A stretch of DNA of 64,000 nt from the NCBI GenBank assembly GCA_947626605.1, contig CANQSV010000003.1:1-64000 (forward strand), in the 5' to 3' direction. The notes beneath the pieces are model-generated. The model made no database searches. It saw nothing but the letters and a program-made list of their open reading frames with translations, and had not been told where the DNA came from. Source of the stretch: an uncultured Clostridia bacterium (GTDB lineage: Bacteria > Bacillota > Clostridia > TANB77 > CAG-508). A program made the position numbers and the translations under genes. Each line of letters opens with the position of its first letter. Position 1 is the first letter of the stretch. Below are positions 51,001-59,468 of the stretch, one piece after another.

Positions 51001-51808
51001 TACCTTCTCCATCTGCTGTTAATTTCTTTTTATCTCCTACTTTTAATGAGAAATCTTCTGATGGTTCTATTGACCAATTATCATGCTTATCATCATCTCC
51101 TGATGTTTGGCTATTATCTGTTACTGTAACTGTTACTGTTTGTTTATTTCCATCTTTATCTGTTGCTGTTATTGTTGCACTTCCTTCTCCAACACCTGTT
51201 ACTTTTCCATTTTTATCTACTGTTGCTACACTGCTATCTGATGTTGACCATGTTACATCTTCATCAGCTGTTAATTGTTTGCTTTCTCCTTTTTCTAATG
51301 TAAAATCTTCTGATGGATCTATTTTCCATGTTGGTTCTGTTGATTTTTTATTTATTGTTACTTCTACACTTGATGTTCCGCCTATTGTGTTTTTATCTTG
51401 TCCATATCCTTCTTCATTATCTTTTGTTATTGCTATAAAGTCTTCCATTGTGAAAGTTCCTTTTTTAGTTTCTGTTACATCTGCTGCTTTAAATGTAAAA
51501 GTAAAACTTTTTGTTCCTGTTTCTTGTCCTACTGGTTCTGAATATAGCCATTGAACTGTTCCTGATGTTGCATTTGCTGTCATGTTGCTTCCTGTGCTAC
51601 TTACAAAAGTAAATAATGAACTATCGTATTTAATATGTCCATTTGCTCTTGTTGTTGCTTCATCTACGGAAACTGTTACATTAAAAGTTTCTCCTGACTC
51701 TACTGTTGTTTTTGTTCCTGAAAAACTCATTGAGTATGCTTGTACATTTGTTGTTAACATGAACATTGCTATTACAAGCATTACCGCTGTAATTGTGACT
51801 TTTTTCAT
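48071..51808 (-). CDS. Giant surface polyprotein 2 (same architecture)
   Basis: 1245 aa; N-terminal ~370 aa almost identical to giant 1; LPQTG at 50789..50803; dockerin-like ~50155..50360. Confidence 0.85.
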   Translation of the reverse strand: MKKVTITAVMLVIAMFMLTTNVQAYSMSFSGTKTTVESGETFNVTVSVDEATTRANGHIKYDSSLFTFVSSTGSNMTANATSGTVQWLYSEPVGQETGTKSFTFTFKAADVTETKKGTFTMEDFIAITKDNEEGYGQDKNTIGGTSSVEVTINKKSTEPTWKIDPSEDFTLEKGESKQLTADEDVTWSTSDSSVATVDKNGKVTGVGEGSATITATDKDGNKQTVTVTVTDNSQTSGDDDKHDNWSIEPSEDFSLKVGDKKKLTADGEGITWKSSNEKVAKVDQNGNVTAVGAGTATITAIDKYGNTKTIKVTVTVTKKTTTAGKKDNTQSPDSKLPQTGENAGKFAVLGIAGIVLAAGIVFKKKAKELDKLFVLLPIVAVLSLSGTVNAVKVADSEKLTTGIFSNLIKGIEVLAISPNKEFETADRITLPTIKSLVESETIKVKTITKNKKELKEEDAIPTGAIVTVGPTAGEGESAIAVVWDYTVLLYGDANGDGKICDASDIDVIRQDYVFNKKAEGEYKLAADLVVDKKLDVRDIQRMINKYLGKLDDETLVKPFPDGKMDEGETIDESLGVAQVKSTGKLYISVQYAVNATKDKDDTVLLLKDTKETITIPETKNLTLDLNGHSLTGPAETFYTIATEGTLSIVNSGEKEATIDRPATTDIHNEERGTVTGADIWVKKSGNVSVGENVKLLIQIAGGSNIQNTGSGDVTVDGAVLTMNDAYGANAIRDNGENSDIFIYRGDFETNSGQDKTAIRKGSNGNIYIGKDSVEHEDVDGIQKDILYKTSENEQLYINGYVNAMKAQIYYYNGEINGGLTYKNNKQQEQEFNEPILRDGARLVKTVGDVGIHYEELAEGELPISYSLYFSKNQVIEGVDDAVCYLTDDSKFGTIQNFFRYFKTVQDAIDAEPNGTHENFNGVSPNEGGKLNIISLMKKGEDENKEATVTESIDIPKDKKVFLFGDRLDTQTLIGEADKNYTIKAEGDLVVKNMTILRENMTSNSENTDNDDEYLVNVLMEESGSLELQEKAVLKLRDADNSENIRNEGSGDIIIDGAEISSAITQTRPGFAGINTIGIHDMSSESDIYVKEGKISGTTAICKENDGKIEIGELSDVSVLGESQLYIHGSIYCLDVCSSAEVYFYNGKLKTDLSDKFVCCERTNTDNSEGDAKQHEIKEGNSKFDIVVENRSCTSAYYIADNSQNGNPMVWDVATGKQVKTEELQSASSEALVNVVNALALNAIKQ

Positions 51809-51876
51809 TTGTTTTCCCCCTTATAATTATATAAAAAATAAAATTGTTTGTATAATAAACTCTATTATCCTTTTTA

Positions 51877-51905
51877 ATTATAATATTTCGATTTTTTATT
51901 TTCAA
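51877..51905 (-). promoter_or_regulatory. Sigma-A promoter of giant gene 2
   Basis: TTGAAA-N17-TATAAT. Confidence 0.8.
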
Positions 51906-52006
51906 TAAATATATGCAATAGTTATAAAACGTAAAATTAAAGAAATGTTTTTGTAATAATTTTGCAATAATTATTTTTTTATATCTAAAATTTTTCTTGT
52001 AACATA

Positions 52007-52044
52007 AAAGCAGGATAAGTATTTATCACTTTTCCTGCTTTTTA
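52007..52044. terminator. Intrinsic terminator downstream of DUF4143 gene
   Basis: AAAAGCAGGA...TCCTGCTTTTT. Confidence 0.7.
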
Positions 52045-52067
52045 CACTATTATTTTATTTTCACTTT

Positions 52068-53345
52068 TTATGGTTTCAAAGCTGTAATTGGAACAATATA
52101 TATACCTGTTTCAGGATCTTTTGCAATAACATCTGTATATCCAACTATAACACACATAAACTTTGGTTTTTTAATCATATTGTTACTAAAACTTATTAAA
52201 TTCTTTTTCGCTTCATTTACTTGGTGATATCCTAATTTTATTTCTATTGCAGCATATTCTCCATCTGCAAATTCTAAAATTGAATCAACCTCTAATCCTG
52301 TTACATTATCTCTAAAATGAAATAATTTTCCGTCTAAATAATCCATGTATATTTTTAAATCTCTTTCAACTAAAGCTTCAAACATAAAGCCAAATGTTCT
52401 TAGGTCATTAATTAATTTATCTATAGTTAAATCTAAACTAGCACATGCTAGTGATGGATCTATAAAATGTCTTTTAGCAGATTTTCCTATTCTCTCTGGA
52501 GATCTATAGTTTTCACTGTATGCAGATTGATTTTCTATTATATTAAGCCTATTCAATACATCTAAATAATCATCAATAGTAATTCTACTTTCAATAAGTT
52601 CTTTTTCTCCTGCATTTTCTTCTATATCTTTTAACAAAGTATTTTTACTAGCTATTGTTGATTCATTCCTTGCTAAACTCTTAAGTAGCATATTCATTTT
52701 ATTTGTATCTCTTTTTTTATCATCATGAATATCTTTATCTAATATAGCCTTAATATAGCTTTTAGGAATTATATTAGCTTTGCTCTCTTCTGTTTTTATA
52801 TTAGATGGCCATCCTCCTCTAATTATTAAATATGCCAATTTATCAAGTGTAATCTTTTCATTTAAGGAATTTTGAAGATCACCATTCAACATATCTTGTA
52901 TAGACACTTTACCAGTGGAATCACCTGATTCATATAAGCTCATTGTAGACATTTCTATTTTACCAATTCTACCAGCACCAGAATGGTGTATTTTTTCTTT
53001 TTGCTCTGCATCTGTTAATTTAGTAGAACATGTTAAAATATAATTTCCTTTTTCAGTTGTATCGTCACATTTTCTTCTAACAGCATCCCAAACTTCTGGA
53101 ATTAAATTCCATTCGTCAATTAATTCTGGTCTTTCATCATTTAGAATTAATTCTAGATCTAATCTTGCTTTTTCTCTTATTTCTTCATCATCTAGAAGAA
53201 CTTTGCTATTAGCATGATTTAAAGATGTCCATGTTTTACCACACCATTTGGGACCTTCTATACTTATTGCACCAAATATAGATAAATAATCAGCTATCTT
53301 TTTATCCACTAACCTATCAATATAATCACTTTTTCTTAAAGACAT
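52068..53345 (-). CDS. AAA_14/DUF4143 family ATPase
   Basis: ISIEGPKWCGKTWTS; LIDEWNLIPEVWDAVRRKCD; C-terminal nuclease-like EADGEYAAIEIKLG. Confidence 0.85.
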   Translation of the reverse strand: MSLRKSDYIDRLVDKKIADYLSIFGAISIEGPKWCGKTWTSLNHANSKVLLDDEEIREKARLDLELILNDERPELIDEWNLIPEVWDAVRRKCDDTTEKGNYILTCSTKLTDAEQKEKIHHSGAGRIGKIEMSTMSLYESGDSTGKVSIQDMLNGDLQNSLNEKITLDKLAYLIIRGGWPSNIKTEESKANIIPKSYIKAILDKDIHDDKKRDTNKMNMLLKSLARNESTIASKNTLLKDIEENAGEKELIESRITIDDYLDVLNRLNIIENQSAYSENYRSPERIGKSAKRHFIDPSLACASLDLTIDKLINDLRTFGFMFEALVERDLKIYMDYLDGKLFHFRDNVTGLEVDSILEFADGEYAAIEIKLGYHQVNEAKKNLISFSNNMIKKPKFMCVIVGYTDVIAKDPETGIYIVPITALKP

Positions 53346-53463
53346 ATGCCACCTCCCATCAATATTATTTTACCATATATTTTATGCATTTTCAATATTC
53401 AATATACATTTTTTAAGAATTTTGATATACATTTTTTAAGAGTTTTTATATACACTTTTTAAA

Positions 53464-53573
53464 AAACGGGTGACCACTAATCGCCCCTTGTTGTTCGAGT
53501 CGTCGATGCTGAGGCTGTTAAGGCTCTGCCTGTTACAGCGTCAGTATGCCTGCTGGACGCCGACCCCTACAGG
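53464..53573. repeat. Dispersed GC-rich repeat copy b (long variant)
   Basis: GAGTCGTCGATGCTGAGGCTGTTAAGGCTCTGCCTGTTACAGCGTCAGTATGCCTGCTGGACGCCGACCCCTACAGG. Confidence 0.75.
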
Positions 53574-53598
53574 AGAAAATTCCTACTATATAAAAAAA

Positions 53599-53631
53599 GA
53601 CTAAATAAGAACATTTTGTTCTTATTTAGTC
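53599..53631 (-). terminator. Terminator of giant surface gene 3
   Basis: GACTAAATAAGAAC-AAAAT-GTTCTTATTTAGTC then TTTTTTT on the minus strand. Confidence 0.85.
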
Positions 53632-53650
53632 CCTTTATTATAATTTGTTT

Positions 53651-56600
53651 TTATTGATTGAAAATGTCTAATGCTAACATTGTTGCTATATTTGCTACTT
53701 TAACTGGATTTGCACTAGCTGCTGCAGCAGCTGCTGGAATTGTCTGACCAGTTGCCACATCATAAACAGTGGTTCCTTTTTCTTGTTCGCTTTTTCCATC
53801 TTCTACATAATATGCTTGATGTATATCACTACCTTTTACAACTATATCCCATTTATTATTCCCAGCGGTAATTGTGTGTTCTGTTGGCATAGCTGTATTT
53901 TCATTGCTTTCGCAACATAATTTACCACCTCTAAAATCATTTGTTAATTTACCATTATAGAAATAAACTTCTGTTTTTCTGCAAACATCCAAGCAATATG
54001 TTGTTCCATGTATATATAATGAATTCTCATCAAGAATACGTTCATCACTTAGTTCTCCTATCTCTATTTTTCCACCATTCTTTTTACATATAGCTGTTGT
54101 ACCTGATACTAGACCTTCTTTTATATATATATTACTATCTGAGCTAAAATCATAAATACCAATAGAATGGTTAGCAGAACTTGTAACATCTGCATTATCA
54201 ATTGTAATATCTCCACTACCTTCATTTATAATATTAGCAGAATTATTTTCTTTTAAAGTTAATTTAGCATCATCTTTAAGTAATAGAGTTCCTTTATCTT
54301 TCATTATAATATTAGCGATATTGCTATTTGCTTCTTGATTTCCTTCTTTAACAACTGTAGTTTTATCGATAACTAAATCTCCTTTAACTTCAATAGTATA
54401 ATCTTCTGCATCAGCACCTGTTAATGTTCCTTCGCCAAATAATAATACTTTCTTTCCTTCTGGTATCTCAATAGATTCTTTTACTTCTGTTTTTGATGTT
54501 TCCTCATCTTCAGTTTTATGTTTCATAATTGTTATAATATTTAATTTTCCACCTTCATTTGCTGAAACTCCATTGAATGTTCCTTCATATCCGTTTGGCT
54601 CAACATTTACAGCATCTTGAACTGTTTTGAAATATCTATAAAAGTATTGTTTTGCTCCAAATTCAGTATCATCTGTTAAATAGCAAACTGCTTTATCTAC
54701 ATCCTCTATTACTTGATCTCTACTAAAATATAATGAATAACTTATTGGTAATTCTCCTTCTGCTAATTTTTCATAGTGTAATCCTACATCTTTTACTGGC
54801 TTAACTAGTCTTGCTCCATCTCTTAAAATTGGTTCTTTAACTTCTGTTTCTGGCTGGTTATCCTTTTTATATATTAATACTCCCTCAATTTCACCATTAT
54901 AGTAATAAATCTGAGCATTTTTAGCACTAACATTTCCATTTATATATAACTCGTCTTCATTTCCGTTTTCAGTTCTATTTTTTAATAGTATTTCTTCTTG
55001 TATTCCAGAAACTCCTTCTTCTACTTTTGAGTCTTTTCCTATATATAAATTTCCTGTTGAGCTTTTAGTAATTGTTGTCTTTCCTTCACCTGAATAAGTT
55101 TCAAGGTCTCCTCTGAATACAAATATATCACTATCTTCTCCTTTATCGCGAATAGCATTTGTACCATATGCACCATTACGCATACTCAAATTAGCACCAT
55201 CAACTGTTACATCTCCAGAACCTGTATTTTCAATATTAGCTCCTCCGCCAATTTGTATTACTAATTCTACTTTTTCTCCTACTGATACATTACCAGATTC
55301 TTTAACCCAGATATCTGCCCCTGTTACTGTACCTCTCTCTTCATTATGAGTATCTGTAGTTGCTGGTCTGTCTATTGTAGCTTCTTTATCTCCACTATTT
55401 ACAATACTTAATGTACCTTCAGTAGCAATTGTATAAAATGTTTCTTTTGGTCCAGTTAAATTGTATCCATTTAAATCTAATGTTATATTCTTTTCTTCAG
55501 AAACATCTAATTTTTCTTCTACATCTTTTAATAAAACTACTTGTCTTCCAATTTCTGCATAATCAATTCCACTTTGTGCTGTTTTGAAATATGCCTTTTC
55601 TGGATTTACTACTACAACTGCTTCCTCTACTTTTAATGTTTGATCTTTAGCAAGTTCTTTATAATAAGCTTCTGTTTTTCCTGGGCTCACATACAAGAAG
55701 GCATCTTCTCTTAAACCATCTACAACTTCATCTCTGAAGCCATCTAAACTAGCTGATCTAGAAGACAATTTTCCATTATACATATTAATTGTAGTATCAT
55801 CATTTAAACCAACCCACCAAGCTGCACGTGATGTAATAACTGGATCTTTATCACTTATTTCTTTTTCTTTATCTCCTATTGTTATTGTTGTATTTGCTCC
55901 TTCTGCTTGTTTAACTAAGAAATCATATGCTGTGATTGTTCCTGTTAAGATATTTATTTTTGTATCTTTACCATTGTCTTGTACGAAACATCCTGTAGCT
56001 GAGTTTGACCATGAAGCATCATTCATTGATACCTCTACACCTTTTACTCCATCTGCAATTTCAATTGCTGCTCCAAGTGTTGATGAATTTATATTTATTC
56101 CTTTTCCAAATGTTACTTTTGAATTATCTTTAGTTATGTTTATAATTGCTTTTTCTTTTCCTGTGAATTTGCTTTCTTTATCTCTACTATTTATGAAGCT
56201 TACATTACCTGCTATTGTTATTCCGTATCCACCCTTTTTTGTTGTAAAATCATTTCCGTTAAAATCAATTGTTAAATCTCCCTTGCCTGATATTTTTACA
56301 TTTTCTGTAGAATTTTTTAATAATGTAATTTTATCAGCTGATGTTCCTACTGCATTTACTGCATGTTGTAATGTTTTATACATCTTTCCTGTTGATTCTA
56401 CTCTTGCAACAGCAATACTTACATCATCAGTTTCGCCATTGTCAGTCTCTTCATCTCCTGGGAATTTATTTACTAATCCACCATCCAATTTACCTAAGTA
56501 TTTACTTACCATTCTTTGAATGTCTCTTACATCTAGCTTGTTATCCACGTATAAATCTGCTGCTAATTTATATACACCTTCTGCTTTTTTATTAAATACA

Positions 56601-58114
56601 TAGTCTTGTCTAATAACGTCTATATCTGATACATCACAGATTTTTCCATCTCCATTTGCATCTCCATATAATAAAATTACATAATCTTTTGTTTCTCCAT
56701 ATTCTATTGTTGCTACAGCTCCAGTTGGAATTGATTTTACTGTTAATTCTAGATTTTTTCCATCTTTATCTTTAAGAGCTGTTACTTTCCCTTCATTTTC
56801 GAAAATGTTTTCAATTACTTTTACATCTATTACATTTTTAGTTTCAAAAGCTTTTTTAGGATTTATTGCCAAAACATTTTTACCTGATATAAGGTTTGTA
56901 AAAGTTCCTGCTTGTAAATTATCATTGTCTGCTATTTTTTCAGCTCTAACTGTTCCTGATAAGCTTAATACTGCTACTATTGGTAATAATACAAATAATT
57001 TATCTAATTCTTTTGCTTTTTTCTTAAATACTAATCCTGCTGCTAATACTATTCCTGCTATTCCTAATACTACAAACTTTCCTGCATTTTCTCCTGTTTG
57101 TGGTAATTTTTTATTTGGTGTTTGTGTATTATCTTTCTTTCCTGCTGTTGTTGTTTTCTTTGTTACTGTTACTTTTATTGTTTTTGTATTTCCATATTTA
57201 TCTGTTGCTGTTATTGTTGCTGTTCCTGCTCCTACTGCTGTTACATTTCCATTTTGGTCTACTGTTGCTACCTTCTCATTTGATGATTTCCATTTTACTC
57301 CTTCTCCATCTGCTGTTAGTTTCTTTTTTTCTCCTACTTTTAATGAGAAATCTCCTGATGGTTCTATTGACCAATTATCATGCTTATCATCATCTCCTGG
57401 TGTTTGGCTATTGTCTTTTACTGTAACTGTTACTGTTTGTTTATTTCCATCTTTATCTGTTGCTGTTATTGTTGCACTTCCTTCTCCAACACCTGTTACT
57501 TTTCCATTTTTATCTACTGTTGCTACACTGCTATCTGATGTTGACCATGTTACATCTTCATCAGCTGTTAATTGTTTGCTTTCTCCTTTTTCTAATGTAA
57601 AATCTCCTGATGGTGTTATTTTCCATGTTGGCTCTGCTGGTTTTGTTTCTTTTTTATTTATTGTTACTTCTACACTACTTGCTCCACCTATTGTGTTTTT
57701 ATCTTGTCCATATCCTTCTTCGTTGTCTTTTGTTATTGCTATGAAGTCTTCCATTGAAAAAGTTCCTTTTTTTGTTTCTGTTACATCTGCTGCTTTAAAT
57801 GTAAAAGTAAAACTTTTTGTTCCTGTTTCTTGTCCTACTGGCTCTGAATATAACCATTGAACTGTTCCTGATGTTGCATTTGCTGTCATATTGCTTCCTG
57901 TGCTACTTACAAAAGTAAATAATGAACTATCATATTTAATATGTCCATTTGCTCTTGTTGTTGCTTCATCTACGGAAACTGTTACATTAAATGTTTCGCC
58001 TGGTTCTACCATTGTTTTTGTTCCTGAAAAACTCATTGTGTATGCTTGTACATTTGTTGTTAGCATAAACATTGCAATTACAAGCATTATCACCGTTATT
58101 GTGACTTTTTTCAT
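53651..58114 (-). CDS. Giant surface polyprotein 3 (same architecture, extra beta-helix module)
   Basis: 1487 aa; LPQTG at 57092..57106; dockerin-like ~56485..56685. Confidence 0.85.
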   Translation of the reverse strand: MKKVTITVIMLVIAMFMLTTNVQAYTMSFSGTKTMVEPGETFNVTVSVDEATTRANGHIKYDSSLFTFVSSTGSNMTANATSGTVQWLYSEPVGQETGTKSFTFTFKAADVTETKKGTFSMEDFIAITKDNEEGYGQDKNTIGGASSVEVTINKKETKPAEPTWKITPSGDFTLEKGESKQLTADEDVTWSTSDSSVATVDKNGKVTGVGEGSATITATDKDGNKQTVTVTVKDNSQTPGDDDKHDNWSIEPSGDFSLKVGEKKKLTADGEGVKWKSSNEKVATVDQNGNVTAVGAGTATITATDKYGNTKTIKVTVTKKTTTAGKKDNTQTPNKKLPQTGENAGKFVVLGIAGIVLAAGLVFKKKAKELDKLFVLLPIVAVLSLSGTVRAEKIADNDNLQAGTFTNLISGKNVLAINPKKAFETKNVIDVKVIENIFENEGKVTALKDKDGKNLELTVKSIPTGAVATIEYGETKDYVILLYGDANGDGKICDVSDIDVIRQDYVFNKKAEGVYKLAADLYVDNKLDVRDIQRMVSKYLGKLDGGLVNKFPGDEETDNGETDDVSIAVARVESTGKMYKTLQHAVNAVGTSADKITLLKNSTENVKISGKGDLTIDFNGNDFTTKKGGYGITIAGNVSFINSRDKESKFTGKEKAIINITKDNSKVTFGKGININSSTLGAAIEIADGVKGVEVSMNDASWSNSATGCFVQDNGKDTKINILTGTITAYDFLVKQAEGANTTITIGDKEKEISDKDPVITSRAAWWVGLNDDTTINMYNGKLSSRSASLDGFRDEVVDGLREDAFLYVSPGKTEAYYKELAKDQTLKVEEAVVVVNPEKAYFKTAQSGIDYAEIGRQVVLLKDVEEKLDVSEEKNITLDLNGYNLTGPKETFYTIATEGTLSIVNSGDKEATIDRPATTDTHNEERGTVTGADIWVKESGNVSVGEKVELVIQIGGGANIENTGSGDVTVDGANLSMRNGAYGTNAIRDKGEDSDIFVFRGDLETYSGEGKTTITKSSTGNLYIGKDSKVEEGVSGIQEEILLKNRTENGNEDELYINGNVSAKNAQIYYYNGEIEGVLIYKKDNQPETEVKEPILRDGARLVKPVKDVGLHYEKLAEGELPISYSLYFSRDQVIEDVDKAVCYLTDDTEFGAKQYFYRYFKTVQDAVNVEPNGYEGTFNGVSANEGGKLNIITIMKHKTEDEETSKTEVKESIEIPEGKKVLLFGEGTLTGADAEDYTIEVKGDLVIDKTTVVKEGNQEANSNIANIIMKDKGTLLLKDDAKLTLKENNSANIINEGSGDITIDNADVTSSANHSIGIYDFSSDSNIYIKEGLVSGTTAICKKNGGKIEIGELSDERILDENSLYIHGTTYCLDVCRKTEVYFYNGKLTNDFRGGKLCCESNENTAMPTEHTITAGNNKWDIVVKGSDIHQAYYVEDGKSEQEKGTTVYDVATGQTIPAAAAAASANPVKVANIATMLALDIFNQ

Positions 58115-58188
58115 TTGTTTTCCTCCTTATAATTATATAAAATAAAAATGATATCGTTTGTATGATATAAAATTATTATACTTACTTT

Positions 58189-58217
58189 ATTATAATAGTT
58201 CCGTATATCATTTTCAA
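58189..58217 (-). promoter_or_regulatory. Sigma-A promoter of giant gene 3
   Basis: TTGAAA-N17-TATAAT. Confidence 0.75.
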
Positions 58218-58398
58218 TATTTATAATTTGATTTCATAAAATGTCATCTGGTAGAAAAAATAGTGTAATATTGTTGAAACAAAAGAAAAAGCATAGAAAA
58301 TTTTTGAATTTTCTATGTTTTTTTATACATACTGGCGTCCGCAACTGTATACTGAATTTTTTACATCATTATAATAATAATTTAATTTTGCATTAATT

Positions 58399-58452
58399 TA
58401 ACATCTCTACCGTTGTTTGTTATTCGGGTCGTCGGGGACGCCGACCCCTACA
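58399..58452. repeat. Dispersed GC-rich repeat copy c
   Basis: TAACATCTCTACCGTT...CGGGTCGTCGGGGACGCCGACCCCTAC. Confidence 0.8.
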
Positions 58453-58499
58453 GATGCTATAATTCAAAATACCATAAATTAACATCTCTACAAAAAAAA

Positions 58500-58525
58500 C
58501 GGACGATCATTGATCGTCCGTTTTT
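58500..58525. terminator. Terminator of 58535..59308
   Basis: CGGACGATCATTGATCGTCCG flanked by A and T tracts. Confidence 0.85.
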
Positions 58526-58534
58526 GGTTTTAGT

Positions 58535-59308
58535 TTAGAATAAATTTTTCTCTTTTCTCTTGTATATTACTGCTAATACTATAAATACTACTCCTGCTAT
58601 TAATGCAATATAAGTTCTATCTCCTGTTTTTGGTAAATTGCTTTTTTCTGTTGTAGTTTTATCCTTTGAAGTATTACTACTACTAGCAGATGTTTTATTT
58701 GTTGAGCTTAAGCTACTGTTATATGTAGTTGTGCTTGTTTTGTTTGTTGTACTACCACTTGTTTTATTTGTTGTACTTACACTTATAGTTGTATTGTTTC
58801 TTGATGCTTCATCTCTTGAAGATAATGAATTTGATGATGAATTTACTTTAACTGTTACTGCAATATTTTTATCTCCTTTTACATTTGTTCCTTCGTATGT
58901 TTTTTCTCCAACTGTTATGAAAGTTGCATCTGACATTTTGAATACGCCAGTTTGATCTTTAGTTACATTTTTTGCTTTGAATTTTAACTCGAATGTTTTA
59001 ACACCTTTTGAATTAGCATTCATATCTGTGTACATCCAAGCAACCTCTCCTTCTCCTTTAGGTGCATATACTGAAGCAGATAAGTTGGTTTGTGTTGCTC
59101 CTACAAATTCAAATAATGATTTATCATATGTTATATGTGAATTAGCTAATGTTGTCGCCTCATCTACTGTTACTTTAACTGTAAAAGTTTCTCCTGATTT
59201 AACTGTTGTAGGTGTTCCTGAAAAATTTGCTGTATACGCTTGCACACCTGCTGAGAAAACTAATAAATATACTATTACTAATAAGGTTATTTTTAATATT
59301 TTTTTCAT
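58535..59308 (-). CDS. Short cohesin-like LPXTG surface protein
   Basis: Signal peptide, cohesin-like domain homologous to giants, Ser/Thr-rich linker, LPKTGD (58622..58636), TM, KRKEKNLF at C-terminus. Confidence 0.85.
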   Translation of the reverse strand: MKKILKITLLVIVYLLVFSAGVQAYTANFSGTPTTVKSGETFTVKVTVDEATTLANSHITYDKSLFEFVGATQTNLSASVYAPKGEGEVAWMYTDMNANSKGVKTFELKFKAKNVTKDQTGVFKMSDATFITVGEKTYEGTNVKGDKNIAVTVKVNSSSNSLSSRDEASRNNTTISVSTTNKTSGSTTNKTSTTTYNSSLSSTNKTSASSSNTSKDKTTTEKSNLPKTGDRTYIALIAGVVFIVLAVIYKRKEKNLF

Positions 59309-59338
59309 TTGTTTTCCTCCTTAAATTATCTTAGTTAA

Positions 59339-59367
59339 ATTATAGTATTAAATTTTTTCATATTCAA
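59339..59367 (-). promoter_or_regulatory. Sigma-A promoter of the short cohesin gene
   Basis: TTGAAT-N17-TATAAT. Confidence 0.7.
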
Positions 59368-59446
59368 CCTTTTTAACTTAAATAACTTAAATGTCATGCA
59401 CTAGAAATTTCGGTGTCATATTACTGTCATATTAAGTGGTAAAAAA

Positions 59447-59468
59447 AGGACCCCTAAGGGTCTTCTTT
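59447..59468. terminator. guaB terminator
   Basis: AGACCCTTAGGGGTCC then TTTTTTT on the minus strand. Confidence 0.75.

Noticed and set aside
50430-51554. Long + strand ORFs antisense to the giant genes (374 aa here; also 217 aa at 46871 and 351 aa at 56805)
   Set aside because: They lie wholly antisense to well-supported surface genes. Their similarity across copies simply reflects DNA identity of the sense strand, and no RBS/promoter was seen.
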